Shown piece by piece: positions 42,527-53,049 of a stretch of 64,000 bases of DNA. The stretch's first letter is position 1; the number at the start of each line of letters is the position of its first letter. A program made the position numbers and the translations under genes. Below the pieces are notes generated by a model. That model made no database searches. It was not told where the DNA came from and was given only the letters and a program-made list of their open reading frames with translations. The DNA is from Ascarosepion bandense (taxonomy: Eukaryota > Mollusca > Cephalopoda > Sepiida > Sepiidae): the NCBI GenBank assembly GCA_037127315.1, contig JBBBDQ010001124.1:1102501-1166500 (forward strand). The letters are read 5' to 3'.

Positions 42527-42911
42527 TACCAGCCATAATTATTATTAGGCAACCCCATTTTTTTTAAAAATGATGTATTTCATACTATTTTTTGTATTTA
42601 TTGCCAAGTGGATAATTCTAAATGAAAGTAGAATGGTTCTTTTTTTAATGCTGCACAATAATATGCTCATCAAATGGACTTGTTCTGGTGTCCAGTCTTT
42701 GCGCTCTCTTCCCCATGCTAGTCTCTTCATCTTACTGGCTGGCCAAAGCAAATGTTTCCTGGCTGGCTTGTAAAATTTTGGATAGTAATAATAATAATGG
42801 AACCATTCTATTTTCGTTTAGAATTATCCATTTGGCAATAAATGCTAAAAATATGAAATACATCATTTTTTTTTTTTAAACTGCCGATGGTTAATAATTA
42901 TGACTGGTAAC
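42527..42911. mobile_element. MITE-D, complete, about 110-bp inverted ends
   Basis: Left ACTACCAGCCATAATTATTA and right end (reverse strand) TACCAGTCATAATTATTAAC; both continue with ATGATGTATTTCATA and GGATAATTCTAAA text in inverted orientation. Central part TGCGCTCTCTTCCCCATGCT. No transposase frame. TA-rich flank and end type suggest a Tc1/mariner-related MITE. Confidence 0.8.
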
Positions 42912-43064
42912 ATGTTTCAACATGTTTTGTTAAATTCAACAAAGTTTATCTCTGTTAATTTTTTTGTAGTCCTCCAATTTTAATATAAGATGTTCTATAT
43001 TAGGATCTCCAAAGTTCATGTTTTGTTTCTTCTTTTGTTTATTTTTACTGTCTTAGTCATTGGA

Positions 43065-43375
43065 TCTGTGTTTGTGGTGCAATGGATATTGGCACGGAAT
43101 GGGAAATCAGGGAGCCGAGTTCAAATTCTAGTTGAATTCCCTGCATTCACTTACATGCAAATACCCTTGGGAAAGATATTAATCTGTCTCTTCCCTCCAG
43201 TTATGGGTTAAATAGCAGGACAGATTGGGTTCTATAGCCTTTGCTAGCAACCAATCTACCACAGAAAGCAATGGCAACCTACTGTGGGATAATCTTCTGC
43301 CCAGTCAGTCATGTCTCTTTTGAGATATGATCGCTGAAGCGTGTATCACGTATGGCACTTAACTGACTGAGTGAT
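43065..43375 (+). mobile_element. S1 SINE, well preserved reference copy
   Basis: tRNA-derived head with A-box-like TGGTGCAATGG (43075-43085) and B-box-like GAGTTCAAATTC (43117-43128), body GGACAGATTGGGTTCTATAG and AAAGCAATGGCAACCTACTG, 3' end CACGTATGGCACTTAACTGA. About 310 bp. RNA polymerase III would start at the head; the tRNA origin of octopus SINEs is established knowledge. Confidence 0.9.
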
Positions 43376-43454
43376 TATCAAGAAATGGATGCTTTCAGTG
43401 TAGTAGACAAGATTTTGATAGGTACATACAGGCATTTTTGTTAGCTATTGTTTT

Positions 43455-44170
43455 TATTATTAGCTAGCTGTTTAGCCCAGTTTCACTTGGGTAGTTTAAG
43501 GAATAATAAGAATAAAAAACATATGATGAATTTACATAGCAAATACTTAGACAGTGTCCACTCTCATCATGTTTATAGATATAGATAACAATGTAGAATT
43601 TCTCTATTGGATTAAGGTGGGAGGGGCAACATATACAGATATAGATAATATAAAGTGGGGTGATCGATTCTATATTATAATCAATACATAAACTGATCCC
43701 TGACTTTGTGGAGTGATATTATTTATTTTTCTACCCCTATCAAGCTAGACCATAAAATGCAGGTGCTAAATCAAATCTATCAAGCAAACAAATATTTACA
43801 CAATGCTCACCCTTGTTACTTTTATAGATATAGATAACAATGTAGAATGTCTCTATTGGATTAGGGTTGGAGGGGAAGTAGCAATATATATAGATATTGA
43901 TAATTTAAAGAGGGGTGATTGATTCTATATAATTATCAATACATAAACTGATCCCTGATTTTGTGCGGGTGATAATATATATTTTTCTACCCCTAATTTT
44001 GACTTTCTGAAAAAAAGTCAAGGGGTCATTAGTGTTCTAAAATTTTGATCTACATCTGATCGCAACTTCCATCAAGCTAGACCGCAAAATGCAGTAGCTA
44101 AGTCGAATCTATCAAACAAATATTTACACAACATCTAACGTCGTCACTTTTATAAATATAGATAATTTCA
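43455..44170. repeat. tandem repeat of about 251 bp containing M-type hairpins
   Basis: GATATAGATAACAATGTAGA starts blocks near 43575 and 43826; a partial third begins near 44150. Each block holds an M-like hairpin (GGGGTGATCGATTCTATATT with ATAAACTGATCCCTGA) and CAAGCTAGACC text. The left edge, TAGCTGTTTAGCCCAGTTTC, resembles the R700 end. Confidence 0.75.
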
Positions 44171-44479
44171 CTCCAAGTTAAGTAATAATGTTACTGACAG
44201 TTAAAGAGATTAAGAGAACTTTAGGAAGGAGAAAGAACAATAAAAAAAAAACAAGATAATTTCTTAGCGTTAGGAATAGTGTCATCTAGATGGTTTCCGT
44301 TCTTCTTATATTTGAGACTGTTTCCAAGTCTGTCAACAATAATGAGTTTTGTTTTAACTTTTTTATAGCCTGTCAACCATTTGTAAGTTAATTAATGCTG
44401 AAAATATTTTGTATTGTAAGAATTTTTTTTTTTTGCAAGTGAATATTTCATTTACAATTTTTGAAGATAATGATTTTTC
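44171..44479. other. no gene recognised
   Basis: AT-rich spacer. Confidence 0.4.
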
Positions 44480-44632
44480 CAGACACAAGCCCTATTATTT
44501 AATCCATAGATGAGGGATGAAAGATAGATTCAAGGATATTTGCATGCAAGTGAATCTAATGAACCTGACTGGAATTCAAACTCAGCTCTCTCATTTCTCA
44601 TTCTGAGCCATTGTCCATTAAACCACCAAAGA
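44480..44632 (-). mobile_element. S1 SINE 5' half
   Basis: Antisense: CTATTATTTAATCCATAG, GACTGGAATTCAAACTCAGC (B box in reverse), CCATTGTCCATTAAACCACC (A box in reverse). Confidence 0.75.
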
Positions 44633-45232
44633 TGACAGAATTTCTATGTTTCATGTTTGTTCAGTTCTTTAAAGAAACTTTCAGAAAATTGAACCCTTGT
44701 CTTTTGTTCTTGCTTTTTTTTAAATATTCTTGTTGTTTAGCTGATTCAGTCTGTGGCCTTCTCCAGGAATCTTTCTCATATAAAAGAAACAGTTTCTCTA
44801 ATTTTCTTTTACTGTTAGTCCAAAACAAAATCAGAAGCAAACAGAAAATTAAAATTCTTGAAAATCACCTAGAATTTTCAACAATGCATACAGCACAGGT
44901 TGTTCCTTAATTTTTAATATGGAAATGTGCCCAACTCCTTTCTTTGTTCAAGAAATTTCTTCTAGTACTTCTGTTAAGTAACAAAAGACATTCTATATCC
45001 AGTGATCTTTGTAGCAAAACAACACTCAAAATATTCTCAACTAGATGATTATAAAGAATCTTTAGACTTATTTTTAATTGATCTGAAAACACTTTTGTGC
45101 CTGTACCAGATTTACATATGGAATTTTTATCCAAAGTAAATAAAACTTATAAATTCCTCACTTTAATTAAAGCCAGAGACCACAAAGTAAATTAATTTTG
45201 ATACGCCTTTTTTTTTTTATTCTCATCTATTT
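44633..45232. other. no gene recognised
   Basis: AT-rich sequence; frames at 44611-44910 and 44907-45134 have no domain features. Confidence 0.45.
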
Positions 45233-45985
45233 CAGAGGTTCCCAACCTTTTTGCTGTGATTACTCCAAAATACAATTTCACTATTATCCATTACCCCAAT
45301 GGACAAATACCCGTAATATAGGAAACAAAGTAATTATATTTTCATACCTTAAAAGCAAAGTTAATGGAAATTATTCAATACAATAGTACCAATCTATAAT
45401 AATCAGAGGTATAGTAGCCGTAACCTAGCCGTGATTCTTAATCTGAGTGTTGAGCTTATATTGTCTGTGCCAGTTTATTTATTCTTGACTTTGTGACTGA
45501 AAGGGCTATTCGGGTGTCTTTTGCCATGTCGAGTCTGCTACGTTTCTTGGTCTTTATTCCAAGTACAGTAGAAAAAGCTTGTTCACATAGATAAATGGTT
45601 GAAAATCCTATGAGAATTTGTACTGCTCTAGAGGCTAGTGTTGGTATGTCCTGCAGACGAGAGATCCAAAAGGTGTCTAGACCAGACTTGGTCTCAAACA
45701 AAAGCTTCCATGCATTATTCATCCTGAGTGTGAGAAATTCTTTTGCTGGATAGTCCTCATCAGGAATGATATCTTCATTTGCAAGATATAGATTTCTTAC
45801 CCATTCATTGTTGGAATTATTCAAGTTTGGAAAGTACTGACTTCCTTGAAATGCTGTCTCGTTAATAATTTGGCACAGTGTGAAATTATAAGCTGATTGC
45901 CTCTTCCCAAACCAAACATCTATTACCCTCAAAATATGGGCTCATTACCCCACTGGGGTAATTTATACCGGGGTTGGGAACCATG
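45233..45985 (-). pseudogene. hAT transposon remnant with C-terminal transposase
   Basis: Left end CAGAGGTTCCCAACCTTTTT and right end, read on the minus strand, CATGGTTCCCAACC form short inverted ends of hAT type. The minus-strand frame 45456-45932 carries LDTFWISRLQDIPTLASRAV, then FSTIYLCEQAFSTVLGIKTK followed by KRSRLD. This is the hAT family C-terminal dimerisation region as in ZBED5/FAM200-like proteins. The N-terminal zinc finger and most of the catalytic core are missing; upstream residues are not recognisable. It is an internally deleted, non-autonomous copy. An 8-bp target duplication, expected for hAT, was not found at these edges. Confidence 0.8.
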
Positions 45986-46019
45986 GAATTTAAACAGGAT
46001 AACTCTATCGATACTGAAT

Positions 46020-46385
46020 TAACTTCTTTTTCTATGAGCTGTGTCTCTTCAGAATGTTGGTAATCAACTATTTCCTGTCCTTTGTAGCTTTTAATAACTT
46101 TTTTGTGAAATGTATTAACAGAGGACAGAAATTGTGCAGTTAGGATAAGGAAAGCTACCTTCAAAAAACTAAGCAAAGTATTAAGAAATAGAAAAATTGT
46201 ATTAAAATAAATAAAAAATACTGAAATGTTATGTAGTATCAGTCCTCCTCTATGGCAGAGGAAGTAACAGAAATGTGGTTCTACAGAAGGATGCTGAGAA
46301 TACAATAGACCGAACGTGTGTGACAATAAAGTTCTAGATGACAATGGCAACTCAAAAGATACTTATACTTAAAATCAGGATTTCT
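46020..46385 (+). pseudogene. RTE C-terminal fragment
   Basis: Plus strand: EDRNCAVRIRKATFKKLSKV and LRNRKI, then a gap, then EMWFYRRMLRI followed by TEHV, and residues like DNEVLDD. This is the region after the reverse transcriptase palm. Stops and shifts throughout. Confidence 0.75.
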
Positions 46386-46389
46386 ATTT

Positions 46390-46767
46390 GCCATCTCTCT
46401 TAAGGATGTTGTCAATCATGGCTCTCCACAATTTCCTGTACTTTGTAGCTCTCAGCAAAGTTTGTCTTTTGCAGTCTCTTCTATTCATTTACATGTTCCC
46501 AATGCCTTCAATCTCTCCTGTCAGTATTAAATTTTCCAAACCCTCTTTCCACATTAAGTGCCCCAAAAATTTCAATTATCTCTTCCTGATGTTAAATGTA
46601 AGTGGCATTTTTGTTTCTGTTTTCTCTAAAACTTCTTTATTGCTCACATGTTCAGTCCATGGTATCCTCAGCATCCTTCTGTAGAACCACATTTCTGTTG
46701 CCTCAAGTCTCTTCTGTGAAGAGGTTGCTCTGAATCCACTGCCATAGAGGACTGATATTGCACAACA
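46390..46767 (-). pseudogene. RTE C-terminal fragment, inverted relative to the previous
   Basis: Antisense of the RTE end (CATGGCTCTCCACAATTTCC, CAGTCCATGGTATCCTCAGC, TTCTGTAGAACCACATTTCT). Together with 46020-46385 it forms a tail-to-tail pair of the same LINE family. Confidence 0.8.
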
Positions 46768-47080
46768 ATTCAGTCAGTCAGTTAAGTGCCATACATGATA
46801 CACACTTGGGTAATCATGTCTCAAAAGAGACATGACTGACTGGACAGAAGATTATCCCGCAGTAGGTTGCCATTGCTTTCTGCGGTAGATTGGTTGCCAA
46901 CCAAGGCTATATAACCCAATCTGTCCTGTTATTTAACCCATAACTGGAAGGAATAGACGGATTAATACCTTTCCCAAGGGTATTTGCGCATAAGTGAATG
47001 CAAGGAATTCATCTGGAATTGGAACTCGGCTCTCCGATTTCTTGTTCCAAGTCGATATCCACTGCGCCACAATGCACATC
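46768..47080 (-). mobile_element. S1 SINE, full length, inserted in RTE
   Basis: Antisense from GTCAGTTAAGTGCCATACAT to GTCGATATCCACTGCGCCAC. RTE text of the same strand lies on both sides, so the SINE probably interrupted it. Confidence 0.85.
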
Positions 47081-47104
47081 CGCTTTTTGTTTTGATTAAA
47101 TTTT

Positions 47105-47400
47105 TCAATTTCTTAATACTTTGCTTAGCTTCTGGAAGCCAACTTTTTCTATTCAAATGCAATTTTCAGTGTCCAACTTTCTGTCCTCTGTTAAAACACT
47201 TCTTTGATATTTGAATTGTTATATTTTTTTGATTTTGGTATCTCCAGTTTGTTATTTGCATATTGGATGGTTCCATTTTCTGGCACCTATACATTACTTC
47301 ACCACTGTTATCAAATCATCTGTGTGGGTAGCGTAGCAATTCAGTTCTAAACTGAGCTGTTTGGTCCTAATACATTGAAATTGATGATTAAGTCAAAAAC
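47105..47400 (-). pseudogene. RTE fragment, continuation
   Basis: Minus strand: residues like TEDRKLDTE, then FQKLSKVLRN, the segment just upstream of the SVLQYGSECW motif, then degraded YADD-proximal text. Confidence 0.6.
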
Positions 47401-47944
47401 TACGTTATATAAAGAACTAAACAAGGTTAGGGAGTTTAATATGGAATCCTTATTTCCTTCCTAACTCCAGGTAGGAAGTCTTCTGTTTTCTGAAGGAGTA
47501 GCTGCTATTTTTATTATTTTTCTGGGAGGAAGGCACCACTCTGTGCCATTTAATGGAAGAACCATTTATTATGAATTCTGAGAAATGTGAATATCTTCAA
47601 ACTTTCACCCAAATATTTTAAACCCAAAGCCAAGAAGATTTATCAAGATCTCTATTTCCTGTCCAGACATTAATTTGGAATGGTAAATTCTAAATTATGC
47701 CAAAAAATATTTCTGCTAGATGCTTCATGTAAAAACATAAAAAAATCTTTGATACTATGCGAAAGAATTATGCAAAAAAAAATACTTACTATTTAAAATT
47801 TCTATTGCATTTTAAAATAGCACTTGGTTTTTTCAGCCATGAATGAATACACAATTATACTCTGTTATTTACTAATTTGGTGCATACGGTAACTTATGGA
47901 AATTAACAAAGATTACTAAAACTGGTTATAAACAACCGACAATT
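47401..47944. other. no gene recognised
   Basis: AT-rich, unique-looking sequence. Confidence 0.45.
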
Positions 47945-48093
47945 TGAAATGATTTGTTTGAACTTTATTATTGATTGATACCCGTATTTAAGTAGATATT
48001 CTGTTTATAATCAGTATTATATATTTATTTCTACCGGCCTGATTATGAGAAATTTTTGTTATGAAAATGTGTGTCATTCGGCAGGATTTGAAT

Positions 48094-48188
48094 GTCATTC
48101 GTGGTCGAGAGGTCTAAGACGTGCCAGATAACTTGGTGGCTTCCCCTCTGTAGATAGGGGTTGCAGGTTTGAATCCTTCTGAATGACA
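48094..48188 (+). tRNA. tRNA-Leu(UAA)-like sequence, probably pseudogene or SINE head
   Basis: 95 nt. Acceptor arms GTCATTC and GAATGAC pair perfectly; D-arm GGTCGAGAGGTCTAAGAC; anticodon stem TGCCA/TGGTG with loop GATAACT giving TAA; long variable arm CCCCTCTGTAGATAGGGG as in class II tRNAs; T-arm GGTTTGAATCC. Position 33 is A instead of the universal T, so normal function is doubtful. An antisense partial copy of the same 3' end (48072-48091) lies directly upstream. Confidence 0.7.
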
Positions 48189-48663
48189 CATTTTTGTAAC
48201 AAATATTTATCATAAATAATTAGGCCCGCAGAAATAAATAAATATTACTGTTTGATTATTGAAGCGTAGGGAGCTGGTTAATGTTTCTTTGATTCAACCT
48301 TGTGCCATACACAACCAAACTCTTAGAGATTCCAGGATTTATACAGAATTATAATCATCAGAATTATTATCAGAAGGTTGTTTGTCGGCAGGTTGAAATG
48401 TGTGGATTAGCGTAGAAGTGTGGAACAATAAAATGTACATTTTAAATGTTAAAATAGAAATTTATTAAAAAAGGAGGAATAACATAAGTTGTAGGAGTTA
48501 ATGTACAATTAGAAACATTAATAAGATGTTAAGGGTAGAGTTCGTGCTCAATGATAAAGTTGAGTTAAGGGTATCGAGAGTTGAAGAAACTGCTGGCAGT
48601 AGTAATTGTGAAAAGAGATAAAGAGAAAGAGAACAAGGTGCAACCTGACCTTATCTCCGGGTC

Positions 48664-48706
48664 AATTTGAAGTTGGTTACATTTTTGATGTAACCAACTT
48701 CAAATT
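48664..48706. repeat. perfect 18-bp hairpin
   Basis: Arms AATTTGAAGTTGGTTACA and the exact complement TGTAACCAACTTCAAATT, loop of seven bases. Lies within the inverted-repeat element. Confidence 0.9.
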
Positions 48707-48962
48707 TTAGATGTATGTCAGCAAACTGCCTTCCTTGATTGACCGCCATGACCGGTTAGAGGCCAGCCTTAAATATTGAATACTGTCCCATGGGGTGACT
48801 CCCAGAATGATTTTTTTTAGCTGTGGAAAACCGTTTCTCTGACGTATTTTGAATTTTGTGATTTGATGACCAATCAGGATCCAGAATTTCGCTACATTAT
48901 AAACAGAGTATCTACTTAAATACAAGTATCGATCAAAAATAATGTCCAAACAAATCATTTCA

Positions 48963-49563
48963 TACTGTATCTTGTAGATTTAAAACATAAACATTACAAG
49001 AATCTTATCTTCCTGCTGATCAATGTTGTTGACCTTTTGACACTTTAAAACTCAATATATTGATTTTTAGGCATTTGTCTTTTCATATACTTATGTCACT
49101 AGATCAGTGAGAAGTGGGGTCACTAACTTTAGTTACTTAAAAAGTTAAGAGATTTCCAGCTTGAATTAGATTGAGTTTGTAATAGTGATAGGGGCTTACC
49201 AACTTGTATAATTTGTAAAAGGGAATATGGTCACCGTTTTGAGTTACCTGAAAAAGTTATAGGTGGTCATCAACTAAAATAACTTGAAAAAGAGACAAGT
49301 CACTGAAAAAAAGTAGTAGGTAGTTTCCAACATGAGTTACTTTTTATTTTCTTTTTTATAATGATATGTCCTGGAATGGGATATATATCAATATGCAGTC
49401 GTTGATTAAGGCAAAGGTAATCCAGTAGAACAATCTAGTTTGTAGCTGTAATTGTCGTATGCAGTGTCCTGAGACATAGGTGTAGTCAATAGTAGACCTC
49501 TGGTGATAGATCTCTAGATCTCTCTCACTCACTCCATCGACGTTCTTGCCTTCGTCTACACTA
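48963..49563. other. no gene recognised; loose repeats
   Basis: At about 49110-49330 a GAGTTACTTGAAAAAG-like phrase recurs loosely four to five times. The minus-strand frame at 49356-49571 resembles no protein; a purine-rich promoter-like patch on that strand could be LTR debris. Confidence 0.35.
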
Positions 49564-49890
49564 CATGCCAAATTATTATCAAGATAACCTTTTTTCTAAT
49601 ATTTCAAAAACTGTTTAGTCAATTCACACAATGTTGGCAATGTTGACCTGTGCAATCATTGAAATTTTCGGACTGATCTGTGCAATGTAAACAAACTGGC
49701 GCCATGTTTGTTATCAGCACAGTGATTTAAGCATGCCAAATTATTAGAAAGGTTCAGTAAAATTCTCAGAATTGAGCAAACAAAACGTTTATTAATGTTG
49801 CACGTGAATGTTTCTGATCAAAAGAAGCTAATAAATAACATAATCCAACAAATAATAACAGATACAAACGAAGGTACGGTTTTAAACCAA

Positions 49891-51045
49891 TTAATAACGA
49901 ATATGCTTTCCCTGTTTTGAAATTACTTGAAGAAGTCGACGATCCATAGAATTTGTTAATTGTAGGATGTCATCTGCTGTAATGCCGTGAGAAATGTCAA
50001 GAATAGCTTCCCACAACTCAGCGTTGCCCCTGAATTGTCATCCGTTGGCATACAGTCTTCGCTTCATGATTTTTTTTATTCGTATCACCCCGAGCAAGGC
50101 GGTAATGCCACTGATGTGCAGGGGGCTACATAATAGTGAAAAGATCAGAAAAGAGAAAGCCGGAAACCACATTCTAAACAAGGAACAAGGGACAAGCCTC
50201 TTAACCTGTTCAATAGACATGGGTGGAGTATGAACCGAGCGATAGGTTTTTGATTGGATTAAAATCCGGAGAATTTGCTGGCCACTTCATTTTTCAAGGT
50301 CCATCAAAGCCTAACTGCTTCAAATATTCAGTAGTCAAGTGAGCAGCATGTGAGGCAGCATTATCTTGCATAAAAACAATGGCCCTTCTGAAGGCAACTC
50401 TTTGCCTTTTCATCCACGGTTCAAGATGCTCTTTCATAAATGCTATGTATGCATCAGCAGTCATTTTGATGCGATCTGATACTCTCCATGGGCCCACTAA
50501 TGTTTTTCCGATAATACCACCCAAGATCATTATTCCTCCACTTTCTTGGTGGTGTCTCAAACGCTGATGGTAATTCTGTCCGTTCATTACCCAGCCTTTA
50601 CACCATCTATCTCGCCCATCAAGTATTGCTCGAGTTTTGTCTGTGAACAAAACTTTAGAGAAGTCAATGTTCATATTGTTCTCGGCCCATTTCAATCGAT
50701 TTTGAATGTGATTTCTTGTCAACGGAGGCTTCGATACAGGTTTGACTGTTGTTGCTATTTCCCTCAGATACAGACACGGAATAGTTTTAGACACAGTAGG
50801 ATCCCCAATGTGACTTAAAAGCTCTTGATTGGTAAATCCAGGGTTCTTCATGGCCTCTTGTTTAAGCTGTGACATGAGACAATGTGAAATAACCCTCATC
50901 TTGCTTTTATCTACCCTTTTGCATACTTTTTTACTGTTTGATGACACCTCTCTATCATTTTAGAAATTTCTAGGGTAGATTTACCTTTTGAGAGTTCTGA
51001 GGTGATAGTTTTCTTTTCAGCATCACTTAAACTTTTATGGCCCAT
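49891..51045 (-). pseudogene. Tc1-like transposase, disrupted
   Basis: Start at 51045: MGHKSLSDAEKKTITSELSK, with KSTLEISKMIERCHQTVKKY as first helix-turn-helix; a frame change near 50915-50945 follows. The second frame has MKNPGFTNQELLSHIG, PPLTRNHIQNRLKWAENN, the first catalytic aspartate in VLFTDKTRAILDG, and the second in FMQDNAASHAAHLT. After another shift, WPANSPDFNPIKNL shows lysine where Tc1 transposases have the third acidic residue. A family E retroposon then interrupts. The C-terminus resumes with KRRLYANG and ends MDRRLLQVISKQGKHIRY. At least two frameshifts, one insertion and the lost third catalytic residue make it inactive. The enzyme family excises and inserts elements at TA. 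Confidence 0.9.
50068..50232 (-). mobile_element. family E retroposon inside Tc1
   Basis: Antisense poly(A), TCGTATCACCCCGAGCAAGG, CACTGATGTGCAGGGGGCTA, GAGAAAGCCGGAAACC, TTCAATAGACATGGGTGGAG. It separates the NPIKNL region from the KRRLYANG region of the transposase. Confidence 0.85.
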
Positions 51046-51309
51046 CTTTTCAATAAATTCTTACTTTTCTAATAATTTGGCACACTTAAATCACCATGCT
51101 GATAACAAAGTTTGTTTACATTGTGCAGATCAATACTAAAATTTCAGTAACTGCACAGGTTAGTGCCGCCAACATTGTGTGAAAATTTTGTGTGAATTGA
51201 TAGGACAGTTTTTGAAATATTAGAAAAAAAGTTCTCGATAATAATTTGACATGATACCAGCCAATCCCATTACAGTGCGGGGGGAAAACAAGGTGTGTTC
51301 ATATTCTTT

Positions 51310-51835
51310 ACATCATATAATCATTTAATCTCAAGCAAGGCAGGACTGCCACTGGTCTACAGGGATCGAAAGGAAAAACAAGGTACAAGAAATATTGTAG
51401 AAAGGATAAAAGATGGATGGGACACATGTAGATAGAAGATGGCAATTAACGTTGCATTTAAACTTTTGGAGATTGCAGCTATCATGGAAGCAAGCAAATG
51501 GAAGGGAAGTCCATGAACGGGTAGTGTGAGAAAAGAAACTATTAGAGTAGAAGAGGTGGTTAAATTGAACTATTTTAAATGTAAAAGGGTTGGAGCTTGA
51601 TGTCAATCTAGTAGTATGCATAAATATATGCAGATATGGAACCAGGAAAAAAAATATCACCAGAGCAGTTGCCATGAAAATATCTGTAGAAAAGACAGAG
51701 GGAAGTCACATCATGTCAGTGAGAAAGTGACTGAAGATGGGCTACCAAGTCAGGACCGATTATATAGCAGAACTTTTTTGGTAATTTCTCAAAAACCTCA
51801 AGATCAATAGCAGGAGCACTCACTTGATAATATAT
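51310..51835 (-). mobile_element. LINE-A, 5'-truncated
   Basis: Frame 51331-51675 includes TRLTSSSNPFTFKIVQFN, FFSHTTRSWTSLPFACFHDS and LQKFKCNVNCHLLS. Left edge is the LINE-A tail antisense (TCATTTAATCTCAAGCAAGG). The 5' end at the TA run near 51830 carries the AIDLEVF-like region (AGATCAATAGCAGGAGCAC). Confidence 0.82.
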
Positions 51836-52140
51836 ATATATATATATATATATATAATCATCTGCATACAGTCCTGTTTCACTGTATCACCACTCATCAG
51901 TGCAGTTAGGCAACCAATTGCTTTTAGCCAAGATTGAAACTTAACTGATTTGGCACCAGTCAGAGATTCTATCCCTAAGCTATTGGCACATGGCAGACAA
52001 AGGCAGATGTTTTTGCGTTATTTATATAATGTAAACAAACACCAGTAGCCCAGTGTGTTTGATTCATTGCTGAAGAACAATTTGTCAAAAAGTAAGTAGC
52101 TACTGTTCATAAAATCTACCTCTCTCTCTCTCTATATATA
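51836..52140. other. TA run and spacer, no gene
   Basis: TA microsatellites at about 51830-51856 and 52130-52143; unclassified sequence between. Confidence 0.45.
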
Positions 52141-52144
52141 TATA

Positions 52145-52265
52145 TTCGTATAAAATCCTTTGTAAAATAAAGATGGAAGCTGATGATGGTTCACCTGAAA
52201 TAGGCCTATCCTTCCGATTCACCATGAAATAACGTGTCTGCCTTAATTTTTCTTATATTTGCTCT
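52145..52265 (+). repeat. repeat H, copy 1
   Basis: GGAAGCTGATGATGGTTCAC, CTGAAATAGGCC and ACCATGAAATAACGTGTCTG recur with few changes at 56520-56640 in the same orientation. Unclassified. Confidence 0.75.
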
Positions 52266-53049
52266 ATATGTATTTATATGAATATATGTTTAGAGCTCTC
52301 TTAGAGAGTTATCCTACCACTGAATGAACAGGATACTCCTTTGGATTCTTCTTTACCCGCACTGCATGCTTTCATTTTGTAGCTTTTGCTGTTCTGGAAA
52401 TAATACTATAGCCATTTTTCTACTTGGCACAATCTGCAGATATCATCACCATTACAGGGTTTGGCTTTTTTAATATTTTCAGTGCCATTCTTTTAATTTC
52501 CATATGTAGTTGGTTAGTTTGATGCTATTTTAAAGATTTTCTAGTTTGAATGTGAACTTACAATTATTTCATCATGTTTGAAAACTGTCTTCAATATACC
52601 ATAAGTATATTTTAGCTTTTACTTCTGCTCTGTAGATGACTCTTTTGGTTTTACAAGCTCCATCAAGCAGATATGTTTTTATCTCTAGAGTTACATCTTT
52701 CATTATTTGACATTCTGGCACAAATTGTTTTTTAAATTTTCAGTATTTTGCCTCAATATGTGATTTTATAAATTGGGAGCACAGCTGTAACTTAGTTTAA
52801 TTGCATTTCTATTAAATATTTTGTGTAGCATGTAGCTTTTGTGTAGCATGAAGCTTTTGAAGAAGTATTTGTTAAGTAGTTTAAATCATATTAGGACCTT
52901 GAATAAGTTTTTGTTGCTTTCCAATAGATGGCATTTGCAGAACAGTGTATGCGTATGTATAGTTTCATAATCATAATGCATCTATATTGAAATTCAGTGT
53001 ATGTTATTTTGATAAAGTGTAAGCAAGTCTGTTTTTCATCATTTTAAAC
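52266..53049. other. no gene recognised
   Basis: AT-rich sequence without repeat matches or credible frames. Confidence 0.45.

Larger units (their letters stand above)
47945..48962. mobile_element. 1-kb inverted-repeat element carrying a tRNA-Leu-like cassette
   Basis: 67-bp terminal arms (47945-48011 and 48896-48962), starting TGAAATGATTTGTTTG and ending TCTGTTTATAAT, match at 60 positions in inverted orientation. Inside lie a second inverted repeat of about 70 bp around a tRNA-Leu-like sequence (48020-48250), a non-repetitive stretch, and a perfect hairpin at 48664-48706. No transposase frame. A clear target duplication was not seen. Probably a non-autonomous DNA element that captured tRNA-derived sequence. 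Confidence 0.8.
49564..51253 (-). mobile_element. Tc1-like transposon with roughly 180-bp inverted ends
   Basis: Left CATGCCAAATTATTATC and, on the minus strand, right CATGTCAAATTATTATC start inverted repeats of about 180 bp that also share CTAATATTTCAAAAACTG and AATTCACACAATGTTGGC. TA precedes the left end; ATA follows the right end. It encloses a transposase pseudogene and a family E insertion. Without that insertion it would be about 1.5 kb, normal for Tc1. Confidence 0.88.

Noticed and set aside
42336..42536. Frame with alternating I and Y
   Set aside because: Translation of TA microsatellites.
45886..46350. 154-codon minus-strand frame as a hAT N-terminus
   Set aside because: Hydrophobic text antisense to RTE fragments and crossing the hAT end; it shows no transposase motif.
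50379..50818. Plus-strand frames of 62 and 90 codons
   Set aside because: Antisense of the Tc1 transposase.
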